DNA of 38,679 nt from contig CAIMFY010000004.1 of the NCBI GenBank assembly GCA_903840415.1, positions 1 through 38,679 on the forward strand. The letters are read 5' to 3'. Source of the stretch: an uncultured Opitutia bacterium (GTDB lineage: Bacteria; Verrucomicrobiota; Verrucomicrobiia; Opitutales; Opitutaceae). Positions 21,728 through 32,097 of the stretch are shown piece by piece. Under the pieces are notes generated by a model. That model saw only the letters and a program-made list of their open reading frames with translations. It had not been told where the DNA came from and made no database searches. Position 1 is the first letter of the stretch. Each line of letters starts with the position of its first letter. The translations under genes and the position numbers were made by a program.

Positions 21728-24700
21728 TCACGCCAAAATCCGGCGCAGGCTTTCGAGGTCGAGCACCTTGGCCAGCGATTCTTCCTGCACGACGGCGGCG
21801 GCGAGAGCGGATTTCTCCTGCTGGAGCGCGCGGATTTTTTGTTCGACGGTGTTGTCGGCGAGGAGCCGGTAGGCGATCACGGGGCGCGTCTGGCCGATGC
21901 GGTGCGTGCGATCAATCGCCTGCGCCTCGACGGCGGGGTTCCACCACGGATCGTAGAGGATCGCATAGCTCGCGGCGGTGAGGTTGAGGCCGAAGCCCGC
22001 GGCTTTCAGCGAGAGCAGAAATACGGTCTTGGTCTTGTCGGTTTGAAACGTGTCGACGAGTTCGGCGCGGTTTTCCGTTTTGCCGGTTAGCATGAGGTGG
22101 CCGATCTCGGCGGCGACGAGGCGGGCGCGGATGAGTTCGAGCATTTCGACGAACTGGCTGAAGACCAATACCTGGTGGCCTTCCTCATGCAATTCTTCGA
22201 GCCGCTCAAGGAGCGCGTCGAGTTTGGCGCTGGGCAGGTGGGCGTGGGCGGGGTCGACGAGCGCGGGGTGGCAGCAGATTTGGCGGAGACGCAGCAGACT
22301 CGCGAGAATGTTGAAGCGCACTTGGTCGAGGGCGCGCGCCGTCTCGATGCCGAGGAGCTGGGCGCGGGCGCGTTTGAGCTCCGCATCGTAGAGTTTGCGC
22401 TGGCCGGGCTCGAGTTCGACGATGATTTCGTCCTCGGTGCGCGGCGGCAGATCGGGTGCAGCTTCGGCCTTGGTGCGACGGAGGAGGAAGTGATGCACGC
22501 GGCGGTGGAGGCGAGAGAGCGCGGCGGGTTCCTGCTCGTCATACTGGCGGCGAAACGCGGCTTGCGCGCCGAGCAGGCCGGGCTGTGCGAACGCGAACAG
22601 GCTCCACAGATCGGTGAGCCGGTTTTCGATGGGCGTGCCGGTGAGGACGAGCCGGTGGCGCGCGGGCAGGCCGCGCGCGGCGGCGGCGGCCTGGCTGGTG
22701 GGGTTTTTGATAAACTGGCCCTCGTCGAGCACGGCGACATCCCAGGCGGCAGACTGAAACCACGCGGCGTTGATCCGGAGCTGGGTGTAGTTGGCGACGA
22801 GGAGTTGTGCGCTGAGATCCGAGAGCTGAGAGGTCGCGAGTTCGGGCGTGAAGGCGACGGCGGTGAGCGCGGGCGTGAAACGCGCCGACTCAGTCAGCCA
22901 ACCGTGCGTGACACTCTTCGGGCAGATGACGAGCGCGCGGAATTTTTTCCCGCTGGTGCGCGCGGTGTCGGCCTCGTGCAGCAGCCACGCGAGAGTCTGC
23001 ACGGTCTTGCCGAGGCCCATGTCGTCGGCGAGCACGCCGCCGAAACCTTGGGCGGCGAGGTGAGTGAGAAAATGAAAACCCTCGAGTTGGTATGGCCGAA
23101 GTGTGGCGGTGAGGCCGGCGGGCAGCGGCGGTGGTGGCACCACGGCGAGCGCGGCGACGCGTTCGCGCAGCGCGGCGGCGAGTTTCGCATCGCGCGATTC
23201 GAGCGCTGCGGCCTCGCTGGCGAGTTGCAGCGCGTGGAGGCGGTGCGTGGCGGATTTGCCTGAGGCCAACACATCGGCGGCGGTGAGGCCGAGCCGATCG
23301 AGCGTGGCGGCGGCGGCCTCGCCGGGCGCGGTGCCGGCGAGTTCGAGGCGGCGCCAGCCGCCCTTCGGCAGGTGCACCCATTTGCCGCGGGCTTTCAGCA
23401 GCAACGCGATTTCCTCGGTGCTGAGCGTGGTGTCTTCGACGCGCAGCGCCACCGTGAGATCGAACCAATCGTGGCCGGCGTCGGCGGGCACGGCGGAAAA
23501 ATCCATCGTCGCGTGCAGCGGCGCGGCGAAAAATCCGGCGAGGTCCGGCGAGGTTTCGATGTCGATGCCCGGCGGAAGCGTGGCGTGCCAGGCGAGGAAT
23601 TCCTCGGGAAAATTTTTGGGCGCGATGCGCGTCCACGAGCCGGACCAGTCGAACCACCCGAGGCGGAAATCCGCGAAGCGCGCCCCGACGGCGTTCGCCT
23701 CCGTCAAATCGAATTCGAGAATCGGATCATCGGGGTGGCGGGGTGGCGGCGCGCCTCCCTTCGTCCACTGCCAGCCACCGGCGCCGGTCCATTGTTGCTG
23801 GCACACGGGATCGTTGGCGCGAGCGAAGAGCTGTGCGTGAAACCGCGTCGCGGAGAAATCGTAGATGCGTTCGCCCTCGGCGAGCCAGCACTTGAGCAGC
23901 GGGCGCAGGGTGACGTGACGGACCTTCGCCTCGACCGACGAAGGCAGCCGCACGCCGCGTTCGCGCAACAGCGACATGAGTTGGGCGTCGCCGAGCGCCA
24001 CGACCGGGAGCGGTGCGGTGGGGAGCGGGGGCGGGCCGCGCCAGACGCGGCCATCGTGCAGATAAAGCGGCGTGGGCTGCGCGACGAGCAACCGCGCGCC
24101 GTCGGTGGAGGCGCCGCCAGGGGTGACGAGGCGGACGTCGAACTGATCCCGAACGGTGGGCGACACGACGGCCTCGGGCACAAGCGGCTCGGGCTCGATC
24201 GCGAACGGCCGTCCGTCCGGCAGCACGAGGGCACCGTGGGCGGCGTGGGAGGCGAGCACGGCCTCGGCGATCTCCGGCAGCAGGGCGCGTTTGGGCAGGC
24301 CGCGGAAACCGTAGCGGTTCGTCATCGCCAGCGTGAGTGCCAGCGCGGCCTCGGCCGGAGGAAACATTTCGAAATCGGCGGGCCGCGCGTGCGTCAGGGC
24401 CGCGATCCATTTTTGCGTGGGCGATTTCCACGGCTTGTCGGGCGCGGCGCGCACTTCGAGAAACAAACCGCCGTCGGGATCGAGCCGCCCGCGCAGGTTG
24501 GCGACGCCGTCGCGCAACGAATTCACGGGCGCGGTCGGGCCGGATCCGACGGGCGAGGTGAGGGCACTGCGCCACGCGTGGAGATGCTGTTGCGTGAGGA
24601 GCGCGGTGAGCGAGGCGTGGACGGTGGCCGTGTCGGTGACTGGGCGAAACGCCTCCGGGATCGGCCGGCCGCGCAACTCGAGGCTGTAGGCGAGATATTG

Positions 24701-25375
24701 CCACAGCGCCCACGGATCGGCGGGCGCGGTGTCGTGTGACCACCAACCGCGGAAGAGCGGCGTCCACGGTTGGGCGTCGGGCGGAATCGCGTCAGCGAAG
24801 CCGTATTGGCGGAGCGGCACCTCGAAGAGCAAGTTGCCCGAAAACTGGAACTGGGTGAACACCGCCGCGAGTTGACTGAGTTGGCGGCCCTCCAGGTCGG
24901 TCAGTTTCCGGCCGAGTTTTTCGGCGAGAATCGGCGCCCACTGCTCGCGGAAGGAAATTTTTTTCTGCGCTGGTGGACGGGCGACGAGTTTCAGCGGTGG
25001 CGGTGAAACCGGCGGAAGCGGCACCGGCGGCGGTGCGGCCTCCACCACCTCAAAGTCGGCGCCTTGATGGGCAATCCACGCGAGCCCGGCGGCGACGACG
25101 TGTTTGCAGTTGACCGCCATCGGACACGAACAGCGCGAGGTCCACTTGCCACGGGTGAGAAACAGCGTGATCGAATAAACTTCCTGCCCCTCGACCTCGG
25201 CCTCGATATAATGGTCCGCGGTGGTCCAGGCGGCGAGGACCTGGCCATCCTCGAAGTAAGTCTGGCCGCGATGGCGCGTGGCGGAATCGAGCGTGGCGAG
25301 CCAACGCTCCAGCGCCTGCAGCGCCTCGGGAGTGCGGACGGCAAAGCCGATGGGTGGACGTGGCTTGGGTGGCAT
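21728..25375 (-). CDS. SWIM zinc-finger SNF2-family DNA-dependent ATPase
   Basis: A 1215-residue cytoplasmic protein. The N-terminal SWIM zinc finger is Cys82-x-Cys84-x5-Cys90-x-His92 (RCSCPMAVNCKHV). A long linker domain follows, and the C-terminal 480 residues hold the two SNF2 RecA-like lobes: motif I DDMGLGKTVQT, motif II LDEGQFIKN (a DEGQ variant of DEAH), motif III LTGTPIENRLTDLWSLF, FSQFVEMLELI, and motif VI QAIDRTHRIGQTRPV. It is expected to translocate on double-stranded DNA and remodel DNA-bound proteins, as bacterial RapA-like or SWIM-SNF2 proteins do. It is a stand-alone gene; glyS starts farther upstream on the same strand. Confidence 0.95.
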   Translation of the reverse strand: MPPKPRPPIGFAVRTPEALQALERWLATLDSATRHRGQTYFEDGQVLAAWTTADHYIEAEVEGQEVYSITLFLTRGKWTSRCSCPMAVNCKHVVAAGLAWIAHQGADFEVVEAAPPPVPLPPVSPPPLKLVARPPAQKKISFREQWAPILAEKLGRKLTDLEGRQLSQLAAVFTQFQFSGNLLFEVPLRQYGFADAIPPDAQPWTPLFRGWWSHDTAPADPWALWQYLAYSLELRGRPIPEAFRPVTDTATVHASLTALLTQQHLHAWRSALTSPVGSGPTAPVNSLRDGVANLRGRLDPDGGLFLEVRAAPDKPWKSPTQKWIAALTHARPADFEMFPPAEAALALTLAMTNRYGFRGLPKRALLPEIAEAVLASHAAHGALVLPDGRPFAIEPEPLVPEAVVSPTVRDQFDVRLVTPGGASTDGARLLVAQPTPLYLHDGRVWRGPPPLPTAPLPVVALGDAQLMSLLRERGVRLPSSVEAKVRHVTLRPLLKCWLAEGERIYDFSATRFHAQLFARANDPVCQQQWTGAGGWQWTKGGAPPPRHPDDPILEFDLTEANAVGARFADFRLGWFDWSGSWTRIAPKNFPEEFLAWHATLPPGIDIETSPDLAGFFAAPLHATMDFSAVPADAGHDWFDLTVALRVEDTTLSTEEIALLLKARGKWVHLPKGGWRRLELAGTAPGEAAAATLDRLGLTAADVLASGKSATHRLHALQLASEAAALESRDAKLAAALRERVAALAVVPPPPLPAGLTATLRPYQLEGFHFLTHLAAQGFGGVLADDMGLGKTVQTLAWLLHEADTARTSGKKFRALVICPKSVTHGWLTESARFTPALTAVAFTPELATSQLSDLSAQLLVANYTQLRINAAWFQSAAWDVAVLDEGQFIKNPTSQAAAAARGLPARHRLVLTGTPIENRLTDLWSLFAFAQPGLLGAQAAFRRQYDEQEPAALSRLHRRVHHFLLRRTKAEAAPDLPPRTEDEIIVELEPGQRKLYDAELKRARAQLLGIETARALDQVRFNILASLLRLRQICCHPALVDPAHAHLPSAKLDALLERLEELHEEGHQVLVFSQFVEMLELIRARLVAAEIGHLMLTGKTENRAELVDTFQTDKTKTVFLLSLKAAGFGLNLTAASYAILYDPWWNPAVEAQAIDRTHRIGQTRPVIAYRLLADNTVEQKIRALQQEKSALAAAVVQEESLAKVLDLESLRRILA

Positions 25376-25416
25376 CGGAACACGGGCGACTCACCCGCAA
25401 TATTCCCGAACACGAC

Positions 25417-26946
25417 TCAGTATACCTTCTCTTCCAACAAAGCGAAAAGCTCCGCCTCGGTGATCCGTCTCTGTTGCATGGAATCGCGTTCGCGCAGGGT
25501 GAACGTATCGCCCGGCTGTTCGATCGTCGCGAAGTCGATCGTCACGCACCACGGCGTGCCGATTTCGTCCTGACGGCGGTAGCGTTTGCCGATGTTGCCG
25601 CCGTCGTCGTAGAATACGGCGTAGCGGCGCTGGAGTTTTTTGTAGAGAGCGTGGGCGCGCTGCGTCAGCGCCTCCTTGTTTTTCAGGAGCGGAAGGACGG
25701 CGACCTTCACCGGCGCGATGCGCGGCGAGAGCCGGAGCACGGTGCGTTTCTCGACGTTGCCCTTCTCGTCGGTGACATCCTCTTCCGCGTAACCGGCGCA
25801 GAGCACGGCGAGCAAAATGCGATCGACTCCCACGGCGGGCTCGATGACGTGCGGGACAAATTTCTTCTTCGTGACCTCGTCGAAAATCTCCTGCGGTTTG
25901 CCTGACGCCTGCGCGTGCTGGCCGAGATCGTAATTGCCGCGCGCCGCGATGCCCCACAGCTCCTGCACGCCGAAGGGATAGGCGAACATGATGTCCACGG
26001 TGCCCTTCGAATAGAACGCGAGTTTCTCCTTCGGGTGCGCGTAGAGCGAAAGATGCGACTCCGGCAGGCCAACTGAGATTAGCCACTGGCGGCACCACTC
26101 GATCCACTCCTTGTGGCATTTGTCCCAGTCGGCGTCCTCGTGGATGAAATATTCCATCTCCATCTGCTCGAACTCGCGGGAACGGAAGATGAAATTGCGC
26201 GGCGTGATCTCGTTGCGGAACGATTTCCCAATTTGCGCGATGCCGAAAGGCAGCTTCACGCGGCCGGTATCGACGACGTTCTTGAAATCGACGAACATGC
26301 CCTGCGCCGTCTCGGGCCGGAGATAGGCGACGGACGAGGCATCGGTCATCGCGCCGACGTTCGTCTGGAACATCATGTTGAACGAGCGCGGCGCCGTGAG
26401 GCTGCCGGGCTCGCCGGTGGCCGGCGACGGGATGAGATCGATTTCCTCCGGCTTCGCCTCGGTCATGTCTTTCGCAACGACGGGGGCGAGGGTGCCTTGG
26501 AGGGCTTTCTTGCGCTTGAAGGACTCGGCGGCGGCCTGCAAGTCGGCGGCGGTCTTCTCGCTCTCGAGCGCACTGACGTAGCCAACCGTGGCTCCGTCGA
26601 TGACGATGGGTGAAAAGAAAAGCTGATCGGCGCGGTAACGCTGTTTCGAGACCTTGCAGTCCACCAGCGGATCGCTGAAGCCGGCGACGTGGCCCGACGC
26701 TTCCCAGACCTTCGGGTGCATAATGATCGAGGTCTCGATCCCGACGATGTCGTCGCGGCGGCGGACCATGTCGTTCCACCAGCAGTCGCGGATGTTCTTT
26801 TTCAGCTCGGAGCCGAGCGGGCCGTAGTCAAAGAAGCCGTTGAGCCCGCCGTAGATTTCGGACGATTGGAAAATGAAGCCGCGGCGCTTCGCGAGCGCGA
26901 CGATGTTCTCCATGGAGACGGCGGGCGTGGTGGATTCGGCGGACAT
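25417..26946 (-). CDS. glyS: Glycyl-tRNA synthetase, dimeric class II type
   Basis: Charges tRNA-Gly with glycine. The 509-residue product is the single-chain alpha2 type (as in Thermus, eukaryotes and Verrucomicrobia), not the GlyQ/GlyS alpha2beta2 type. Class II motifs are seen: [25 protein letters not shown] at the start, motif 2 around [25 protein letters not shown], and motif 3 [17 protein letters not shown]. The C-terminal anticodon-binding domain ([32 protein letters not shown]) follows. The start is ATG 26946. It is divergent from the glycoside-hydrolase-like gene, with a 96-bp shared promoter region. Confidence 0.97.
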   Translation of the reverse strand: MSAESTTPAVSMENIVALAKRRGFIFQSSEIYGGLNGFFDYGPLGSELKKNIRDCWWNDMVRRRDDIVGIETSIIMHPKVWEASGHVAGFSDPLVDCKVSKQRYRADQLFFSPIVIDGATVGYVSALESEKTAADLQAAAESFKRKKALQGTLAPVVAKDMTEAKPEEIDLIPSPATGEPGSLTAPRSFNMMFQTNVGAMTDASSVAYLRPETAQGMFVDFKNVVDTGRVKLPFGIAQIGKSFRNEITPRNFIFRSREFEQMEMEYFIHEDADWDKCHKEWIEWCRQWLISVGLPESHLSLYAHPKEKLAFYSKGTVDIMFAYPFGVQELWGIAARGNYDLGQHAQASGKPQEIFDEVTKKKFVPHVIEPAVGVDRILLAVLCAGYAEEDVTDEKGNVEKRTVLRLSPRIAPVKVAVLPLLKNKEALTQRAHALYKKLQRRYAVFYDDGGNIGKRYRRQDEIGTPWCVTIDFATIEQPGDTFTLRERDSMQQRRITEAELFALLEEKVY

Positions 26947-27042
26947 AAGGTGCGAGAGTTAGCCGGGCGCGGGGCGCGCGGTCAATTCCGCGGTTGCGAG
27001 CTCGCGACGGGCGGATAGTTACCGGAGCAACCCCGTTTGCCC

Positions 27043-29274
27043 ATGACCCCGTCCACGCGTCGCGACTTTCTCAAAACCACCGCTGTCGCCGGCGCAGCTG
27101 TCACGCTCGGCGAACTCACGCTCCGCTCCGTGTTCGCGGCCGACGCTCCGGCCGCCACCGCCGCCGCCTCATCAACCGTGGTCCCGCCCGCGCCGTCGTG
27201 GATCGACAAGCCGATGCGTTGGGCACAACTCACGCTCGTCGAGGACGATCCGGGAAAATTCGATCTGCCGTTCTGGATCGATTACTTCGCCCGCACTAAA
27301 TCCGACGCCGTCTGCCTCAGCGGCGGCGGGTGCGTCGCGTATTATCCGACACAGATTCCGTTTCACCACCGCAGCGCGTGGCTCGGCGACCGCGATGTGC
27401 TCGGCGATCTCATCAGCGGGTGTCGCAAGCTCGGCATGGTCGTCATCGTGCGCACCGATCCGCACGCGACCTACGACGATGTCGAGGCGGCTCACCCCGA
27501 CTGGATTCACGTGACCGCCGAGGGCCAGCGCCGCCGCCACTGGGCCTCGCCCGAGATGTGGGTCACCTGCGGACTCGGGCCCTACAACTTCGACTTCATG
27601 ACCGACGTGAAGCGCGAGCTCGCCACGCGCTACCGGCCCGAAGGGATTTTCATCAACCGCTGGGATGGCTCTGGCCAGTGTTACTGTGAGCACTGCCGGA
27701 AAAATTTCCGCGAGGCCTCGGGCTTCGAGTTGCCGCGCACGAACAACCCACAGGACCCCGCCCGGCGCGCCTACATTTTGTGGCGGCAGGACCGGCTCTT
27801 CGCACTCTGGCGCAAGTGGGACGACGCGGTGCGCGCGATCAATCCCGGTTCGTGCGTCATCCCGAACGGCGGCGGCGGCGCGACGAGTTCGCTCGACATG
27901 ACGCGCATCGCTGCGCTCGCGCCGATGCTGGTGGCGGATCGGCAGGCGCGGCGCGGCGTGATGCCGCCGTGGGCCAACGGCCGGAACGGCAAGGAATTTC
28001 GCGCCACCATGGGCCGCAAACCCATCATCGGCCTGTTCAGCGTCGGTCTCGAGGAGCCCTATCGCTGGAAAGACTCGGTGCAAAACGGCGACGAGATCCG
28101 CCTCTGGGCGATCGACGGGATCGCGAACGGGCTCCGGCCGTGGTTCACGAAATTCGCCGGCAGCGTGAACGATCCGCGCTGGCTCAAACCCGTCGAGGAA
28201 CTCTTCGCGTGGTGCGCGGCCAACGAAAAATATCTCCGCAACGAGCATCCGATTGCGCGCGTCGCCATCGTCTATTCGCAGCAGACGGCGTGGTTTCTCG
28301 CCGGCGATCGGGCGCGAGAGAGCGTCGAGGACGCCAGCCTCGGCTGGTATCACGCGCTCGTCGAGGCGCGCGTGCCGTTCGAGCTCGTGCATGACCGGCT
28401 GCTCGACGCGGACCATCTGGCGGCGTTCAAGACGCTGATCCTGCCGAACATCGCGGCGCTCTCCGAAGCGCAGTGTGAACAACTCCGGCAGTTCGTCGCA
28501 CGCGGCGGCGGCATCATCGCCACCTCCGAAACTTCCCTGCACGACGAGTGGGGCGTGAAACGAAAAGACTTCGGTCTCGCCGATCTGTTCGGCGTGAGTT
28601 TCTCGGGAAAAACTGAAGGCCCGATGCACAACGCCTACCTGCGACTCGAGCACGAGTCAGCCAAAGGCCACCCGTTGCTCGCCGGGCTGGAGGATGCCCC
28701 GCGGATCGTGCATGGCGTCTGGCGCGTCGAGGTGACGGCAAAGGAAAAATTTCCCGCGCCGCCGCTCACGCTCATCCCGTCGTATCCCGATCTGCCGATG
28801 GAGAAGGTTTTTGAGCGCACGCCCCGGACGTCCATTCCGCAGGTTTTCCTGCGCGAAGTGGGCGCGGGTCGCGTCGCGTATTTTCCGTGGGACATCGACC
28901 GGACGTTCTGGGAAATCCTCGATCTCGATCACGGCAAATTGCTGCACAACGCGGTCGCGTGGGCGACGAACGAGCCGGCGCCAGTGACGGTCACCGGCCC
29001 GGGCGTGATCGATGTGGCGGTGTGGCGGCAGAAAAATTCGCTCACGGTTCACCTCGTGAACCTCACGAATCCGATGATGATGAAGGGCCCGATCCGCGAG
29101 TTGATCGCGGTCGGCGAGCAGCTGGTGCGGGTGCAGCTTGGGGCCGACGTCGGAGTAAACGCTGTGCGCCTGCTGGTGGCAAACACGACGCCGGCGTTTC
29201 GTCGCGACGGCAGCTGGATCGAGGTAACGGTGCCTTCGATCACCGCCCACGAGGTGGTGGCCATCGACGTTTGA
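27043..29274 (+). CDS. Tat-exported glycoside-hydrolase-like protein (GHL6 / GH42-trimerisation type)
   Basis: A 743-residue protein with a twin-arginine signal, STRRDFLKT at residues 4-12, then a hydrophobic stretch ending near AADAPAA, so it is exported folded. The body resembles the 'hypothetical glycosyl hydrolase 6' family: a TIM-barrel-like domain with a Cys cluster (QCYCEHCRKNF) after GIFINRWDGSG. A beta-galactosidase trimerisation-type domain follows (about 400-620: VAIVYSQQTAWF, FKTLILPNIAALSEAQ, VARGGGIIATSETSL), then a beta-sandwich C-terminus. The substrate is unknown; a periplasmic glycan is likely. I choose ATG 27043 rather than TTG 27037. It is the only Tat substrate I recognise in the window. 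Confidence 0.82.
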   Translation: MTPSTRRDFLKTTAVAGAAVTLGELTLRSVFAADAPAATAAASSTVVPPAPSWIDKPMRWAQLTLVEDDPGKFDLPFWIDYFARTKSDAVCLSGGGCVAYYPTQIPFHHRSAWLGDRDVLGDLISGCRKLGMVVIVRTDPHATYDDVEAAHPDWIHVTAEGQRRRHWASPEMWVTCGLGPYNFDFMTDVKRELATRYRPEGIFINRWDGSGQCYCEHCRKNFREASGFELPRTNNPQDPARRAYILWRQDRLFALWRKWDDAVRAINPGSCVIPNGGGGATSSLDMTRIAALAPMLVADRQARRGVMPPWANGRNGKEFRATMGRKPIIGLFSVGLEEPYRWKDSVQNGDEIRLWAIDGIANGLRPWFTKFAGSVNDPRWLKPVEELFAWCAANEKYLRNEHPIARVAIVYSQQTAWFLAGDRARESVEDASLGWYHALVEARVPFELVHDRLLDADHLAAFKTLILPNIAALSEAQCEQLRQFVARGGGIIATSETSLHDEWGVKRKDFGLADLFGVSFSGKTEGPMHNAYLRLEHESAKGHPLLAGLEDAPRIVHGVWRVEVTAKEKFPAPPLTLIPSYPDLPMEKVFERTPRTSIPQVFLREVGAGRVAYFPWDIDRTFWEILDLDHGKLLHNAVAWATNEPAPVTVTGPGVIDVAVWRQKNSLTVHLVNLTNPMMMKGPIRELIAVGEQLVRVQLGADVGVNAVRLLVANTTPAFRRDGSWIEVTVPSITAHEVVAIDV

Positions 29275-29359
29275 TTGGGACGGGCGCGTAACCAACCCGC
29301 CGGCCAAACGTCATCGCCCTCGGAACTCTTTTAACTCAAAATCCCACTTCCTCTCTCCC

Positions 29360-29749
29360 GTGAAAACCTCCACCCGTATTGCCCTTCTCGCCGTCGGTCT
29401 CGCGGCCGTCGCTTTGCCCTTCCTGGGCGCGGCCGACACCACCGCGGAAATCGCGGTCAAACACCCTCGGTTGCACGCTTGGCTCGCTCACCGCGCGGCC
29501 ATTCGCCACCATCTCGCGCAAAAGCTCGGCCTGTCCGCGGACCAAGTCGCCCAGCTCAAGGCCACCCGCGCCCAGACGGTGGCGGCATTGAAGGCGATTC
29601 GCGCCGACACCAGTCTCACCCACGAGCAGAAGAAAACCCAATTCCGCGCTGCGATCCAAACCGCGCGCCAATCCATGCTCGCGGTCCTCACCCCGGATCA
29701 GCAGGCGCAACTCCGAGCCCTGCGGACCCGTTGGTTCGCCCGCGGCTGA
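29360..29749 (+). CDS. Spy/CpxP-like periplasmic protein
   Basis: A 129-residue exported helical protein. A signal peptide (RIALLAVGLAAVALPFLGAAD) is followed by a long, His/Arg-rich helical region with the LTxxQ-type motif twice: LSADQVAQLKA near residue 53 and LTPDQQAQLRAL near 115. This arrangement is that of Spy/CpxP chaperone-like proteins, which bind unfolded envelope proteins. The start is GTG 29360 with no clear Shine-Dalgarno sequence. It lies 153 bp upstream of the HtrA gene on the same strand, a suggestive envelope-stress pairing. Confidence 0.8.
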   Translation: MKTSTRIALLAVGLAAVALPFLGAADTTAEIAVKHPRLHAWLAHRAAIRHHLAQKLGLSADQVAQLKATRAQTVAALKAIRADTSLTHEQKKTQFRAAIQTARQSMLAVLTPDQQAQLRALRTRWFARG

Positions 29750-29902
29750 AACCCGCGCCGGCGACCGATGCGAGGGCGGCGGGGCCAAGACCGGCCCGGC
29801 CGCGGGGCGTTGGACGGTATCAGGGAACACGCCGCCGGGAAGAAAGTCAGATCGACCATCCTCGGTTTCATTCCTCCATCCTCAACCTGTTCCTGATTTG
29901 CC

Positions 29903-31378
29903 ATGAATCGTCCTTTCGTTTTCCGCGCCGCCTTGCTGGCGGCGGCTCTCGCTACCGGCTTCGTCCTCTGGGGTGCCGATAAAACTACGACGCGCCCCGC
30001 GCCCAAATTTCAACTCGACGCCAAAACCATCAACCGTGACGCGTCTGAGCGCGTGAGTTATTCCTCGGTCGTAAAAAAGACCGCGCCGAGTGTCGTCTAT
30101 GTTTTCACCTCGAAGAAAGTTCGCGCGCAAAACAGCAACAACCCGTTCTTCGACGACCCGACCGTCCGCCGCTATTTCGGTCTGCCCGACTCCAACGGCC
30201 GCGGCCGCATGCCGGATCAAGTCCAAAGCGGTCTCGGCTCCGGCATCATCGTCACCGCTGATGGCTACATTCTCACCAACAACCATGTCGTCGACGGCGC
30301 TGACGAGGTGAAGGTCGCGTTTGGCGAACCGCGCAAGGAATTCAAAGCCACCGTCATCGGCCGCGATCCGAAAGCCGATGTCGCGATCATCAAAATCGAC
30401 GCCACCGGCCTGCCCGCTGCCACGCTCGGCGACAGCGATCAACTCGAAGTCGGCGACGTCGTCCTCGCCATCGGCAATCCGTTTGGCGTCGGCCAGTCGG
30501 TCAGTCGCGGCATCGTCAGCGCGCTCAGCCGCGGCGGCCTCGGTATCGAGACCTACGAAGATTTCATTCAGACCGACGCCGCGATCAATCCCGGCAATTC
30601 CGGCGGCGCGCTCTTCGACACCGACGGCCGCGTCGTCGGCCTCAATACCGCGATCCTCAGCCGCACCGGCGGCTTCAACGGCATCGGTTTCGCGATTCCG
30701 ATCAACCAGGTGCGCGGCCTCGCCGAGCAACTCGTCACCAAGGGCAAAGTCGAGCGCGCCTTCCTCGGGGTCGAAACCCAGCCACTCGATTCCGAAATGT
30801 CGTCGATGTTCAAGGTCAACCAAGGCGCCCTCATTGTTCAAGTGAGCGCCGGCACGCCGGCCGAAAAAGCCGGCCTCAAGAGCGGCGACATCATCACGAA
30901 AATTGACAGCACCGACATCAAGGACAACCGCCACCTCCAGCTCGCGATCACGCGCCTCACGCCCGGCACCGAAGTTAAAATTTCCTACGTGCGCGATAAC
31001 AAGACCGTCACGACCACGGCGAAACTCGGCGCGCTTTCCAACAACGCGCTCGCCGGCGACGAACGCGCCATCGGCGGCAGCGACGACGGCGTGCTCTCCG
31101 ATGTTTCGATCGGTGAACTGACCGACGAACTCCGCCAGCAGTTCAACATCCCGAAACGCGTCGAGGGAGTGGTCGTGACCGGGGTCCAACCCGACGGCCC
31201 GTCAGCGAGTGCCGGTATCCGCGAAGGCGACATCATCACCGCCCTCGATCGCAAGCCCACACCCAACGTCGAGGCCGCCGTGAAACTCAGCGAGGAAATC
31301 AAGGGCCCGAAAGTGCTCGTCCAACTCTGGCGCCGGGGCCGCCCCCGCATGGTGGTGGTCGACGAGTCGGAAAAATAA
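29903..31378 (+). CDS. htrA: HtrA/DegP-family periplasmic serine protease
   Basis: Degrades or refolds misfolded envelope proteins. The 491-residue product has an N-terminal signal (FRAALLAAALATGFVLWGA), a trypsin-like domain with the complete triad His128 (TNNHVV), Asp159 (PKADVAII) and Ser233 (NPGNSGGAL), and two PDZ domains (about 280-365, GTPAEKAGLKSGDIITKID; about 395-480, PDGPSASAGIREGDIITALD). This is the two-PDZ DegP/DegQ architecture. The Spy-like gene lies upstream. The start is ATG 29903. Confidence 0.96.
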   Translation: MNRPFVFRAALLAAALATGFVLWGADKTTTRPAPKFQLDAKTINRDASERVSYSSVVKKTAPSVVYVFTSKKVRAQNSNNPFFDDPTVRRYFGLPDSNGRGRMPDQVQSGLGSGIIVTADGYILTNNHVVDGADEVKVAFGEPRKEFKATVIGRDPKADVAIIKIDATGLPAATLGDSDQLEVGDVVLAIGNPFGVGQSVSRGIVSALSRGGLGIETYEDFIQTDAAINPGNSGGALFDTDGRVVGLNTAILSRTGGFNGIGFAIPINQVRGLAEQLVTKGKVERAFLGVETQPLDSEMSSMFKVNQGALIVQVSAGTPAEKAGLKSGDIITKIDSTDIKDNRHLQLAITRLTPGTEVKISYVRDNKTVTTTAKLGALSNNALAGDERAIGGSDDGVLSDVSIGELTDELRQQFNIPKRVEGVVVTGVQPDGPSASAGIREGDIITALDRKPTPNVEAAVKLSEEIKGPKVLVQLWRRGRPRMVVVDESEK

Positions 31379-31428
31379 GCAGCGATTCCACGGTTGCCCG
31401 CAGACGGCGGCGCGCGAAGCATAAGGCG

Positions 31429-32079
31429 ATGCGCCTCATCGATCTTTCGCAGCCGCTGTTTGACGGTGCGCCGAATTGCCCCGTCCACCCGCCGGTGTCG
31501 TTTCGCCGCACTGCCGATCATCCGGCGGGCGGCTGGCGGATGGAGGAAATTGCGATGGCGACGCACACCGGCAGCCATCTCGATGCGCCGCTGCACAAAA
31601 TCGCCGGCGGCAAGAGCATTTCCGATTTACCGCTCAATACCTTCACCGGTCCGGCGCACCTCGCCGATCTCCGCGGACTTGCGGCCGATGCGTCGATCGA
31701 TGCGGAAAAACTTTCGCGGGCGCTGCCGTCAAAAATTTCCGGCGACATCGTGCTCCTCGCCACCGGTTGGGGCGACAAGCGCGCGAAGTCTGACGAATGG
31801 CTGCGCCACTCGCCCTTCGTCGATCCGGCGGGGGCGCGCTGGCTCGTCGAGCACGGCGTGCGTGGCGTCGGCATCGATCATTTTTCGATTGGCGGGATGG
31901 GACCGCTCAACGCCGAGACGCACACGATTCTCCTCGGCGCGGGAATATGGGTGGTCGAGGAGCTGAAATTTCCGCCGGAAGTTTTTTCGCTGCCGTCGCC
32001 GGTGAAATTTTGGGCGCTGCCGCTCAACTGGCCCGGCTGCTCGGGGGCGTTTTGCCGGCCGGTGATCGAGGTGGCGTGA
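31429..32079 (+). CDS. Cyclase-family metal hydrolase (kynurenine-formamidase-like)
   Basis: A 216-residue cytoplasmic protein of the cyclase family (PF04199), whose members include kynurenine formamidase and related metal-dependent amidohydrolases. The metal motif HxGTHxDxPxH is seen as HTGSHLDAPLH near residue 46, followed by the conserved VRGVGIDHFSIGG and AETHTILLGAGIWVVEEL. These give an intact active site, although Ser replaces Thr in the motif (TGSH, a common variant). No tryptophan-degradation genes lie nearby, so the substrate is open. It starts at ATG 31429, 50 bp after htrA, and is convergent with the GH5-like gene. Confidence 0.9.
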   Translation: MRLIDLSQPLFDGAPNCPVHPPVSFRRTADHPAGGWRMEEIAMATHTGSHLDAPLHKIAGGKSISDLPLNTFTGPAHLADLRGLAADASIDAEKLSRALPSKISGDIVLLATGWGDKRAKSDEWLRHSPFVDPAGARWLVEHGVRGVGIDHFSIGGMGPLNAETHTILLGAGIWVVEELKFPPEVFSLPSPVKFWALPLNWPGCSGAFCRPVIEVA

Positions 32080-32097
32080 AGTCCGCGGCGCGGAGGC

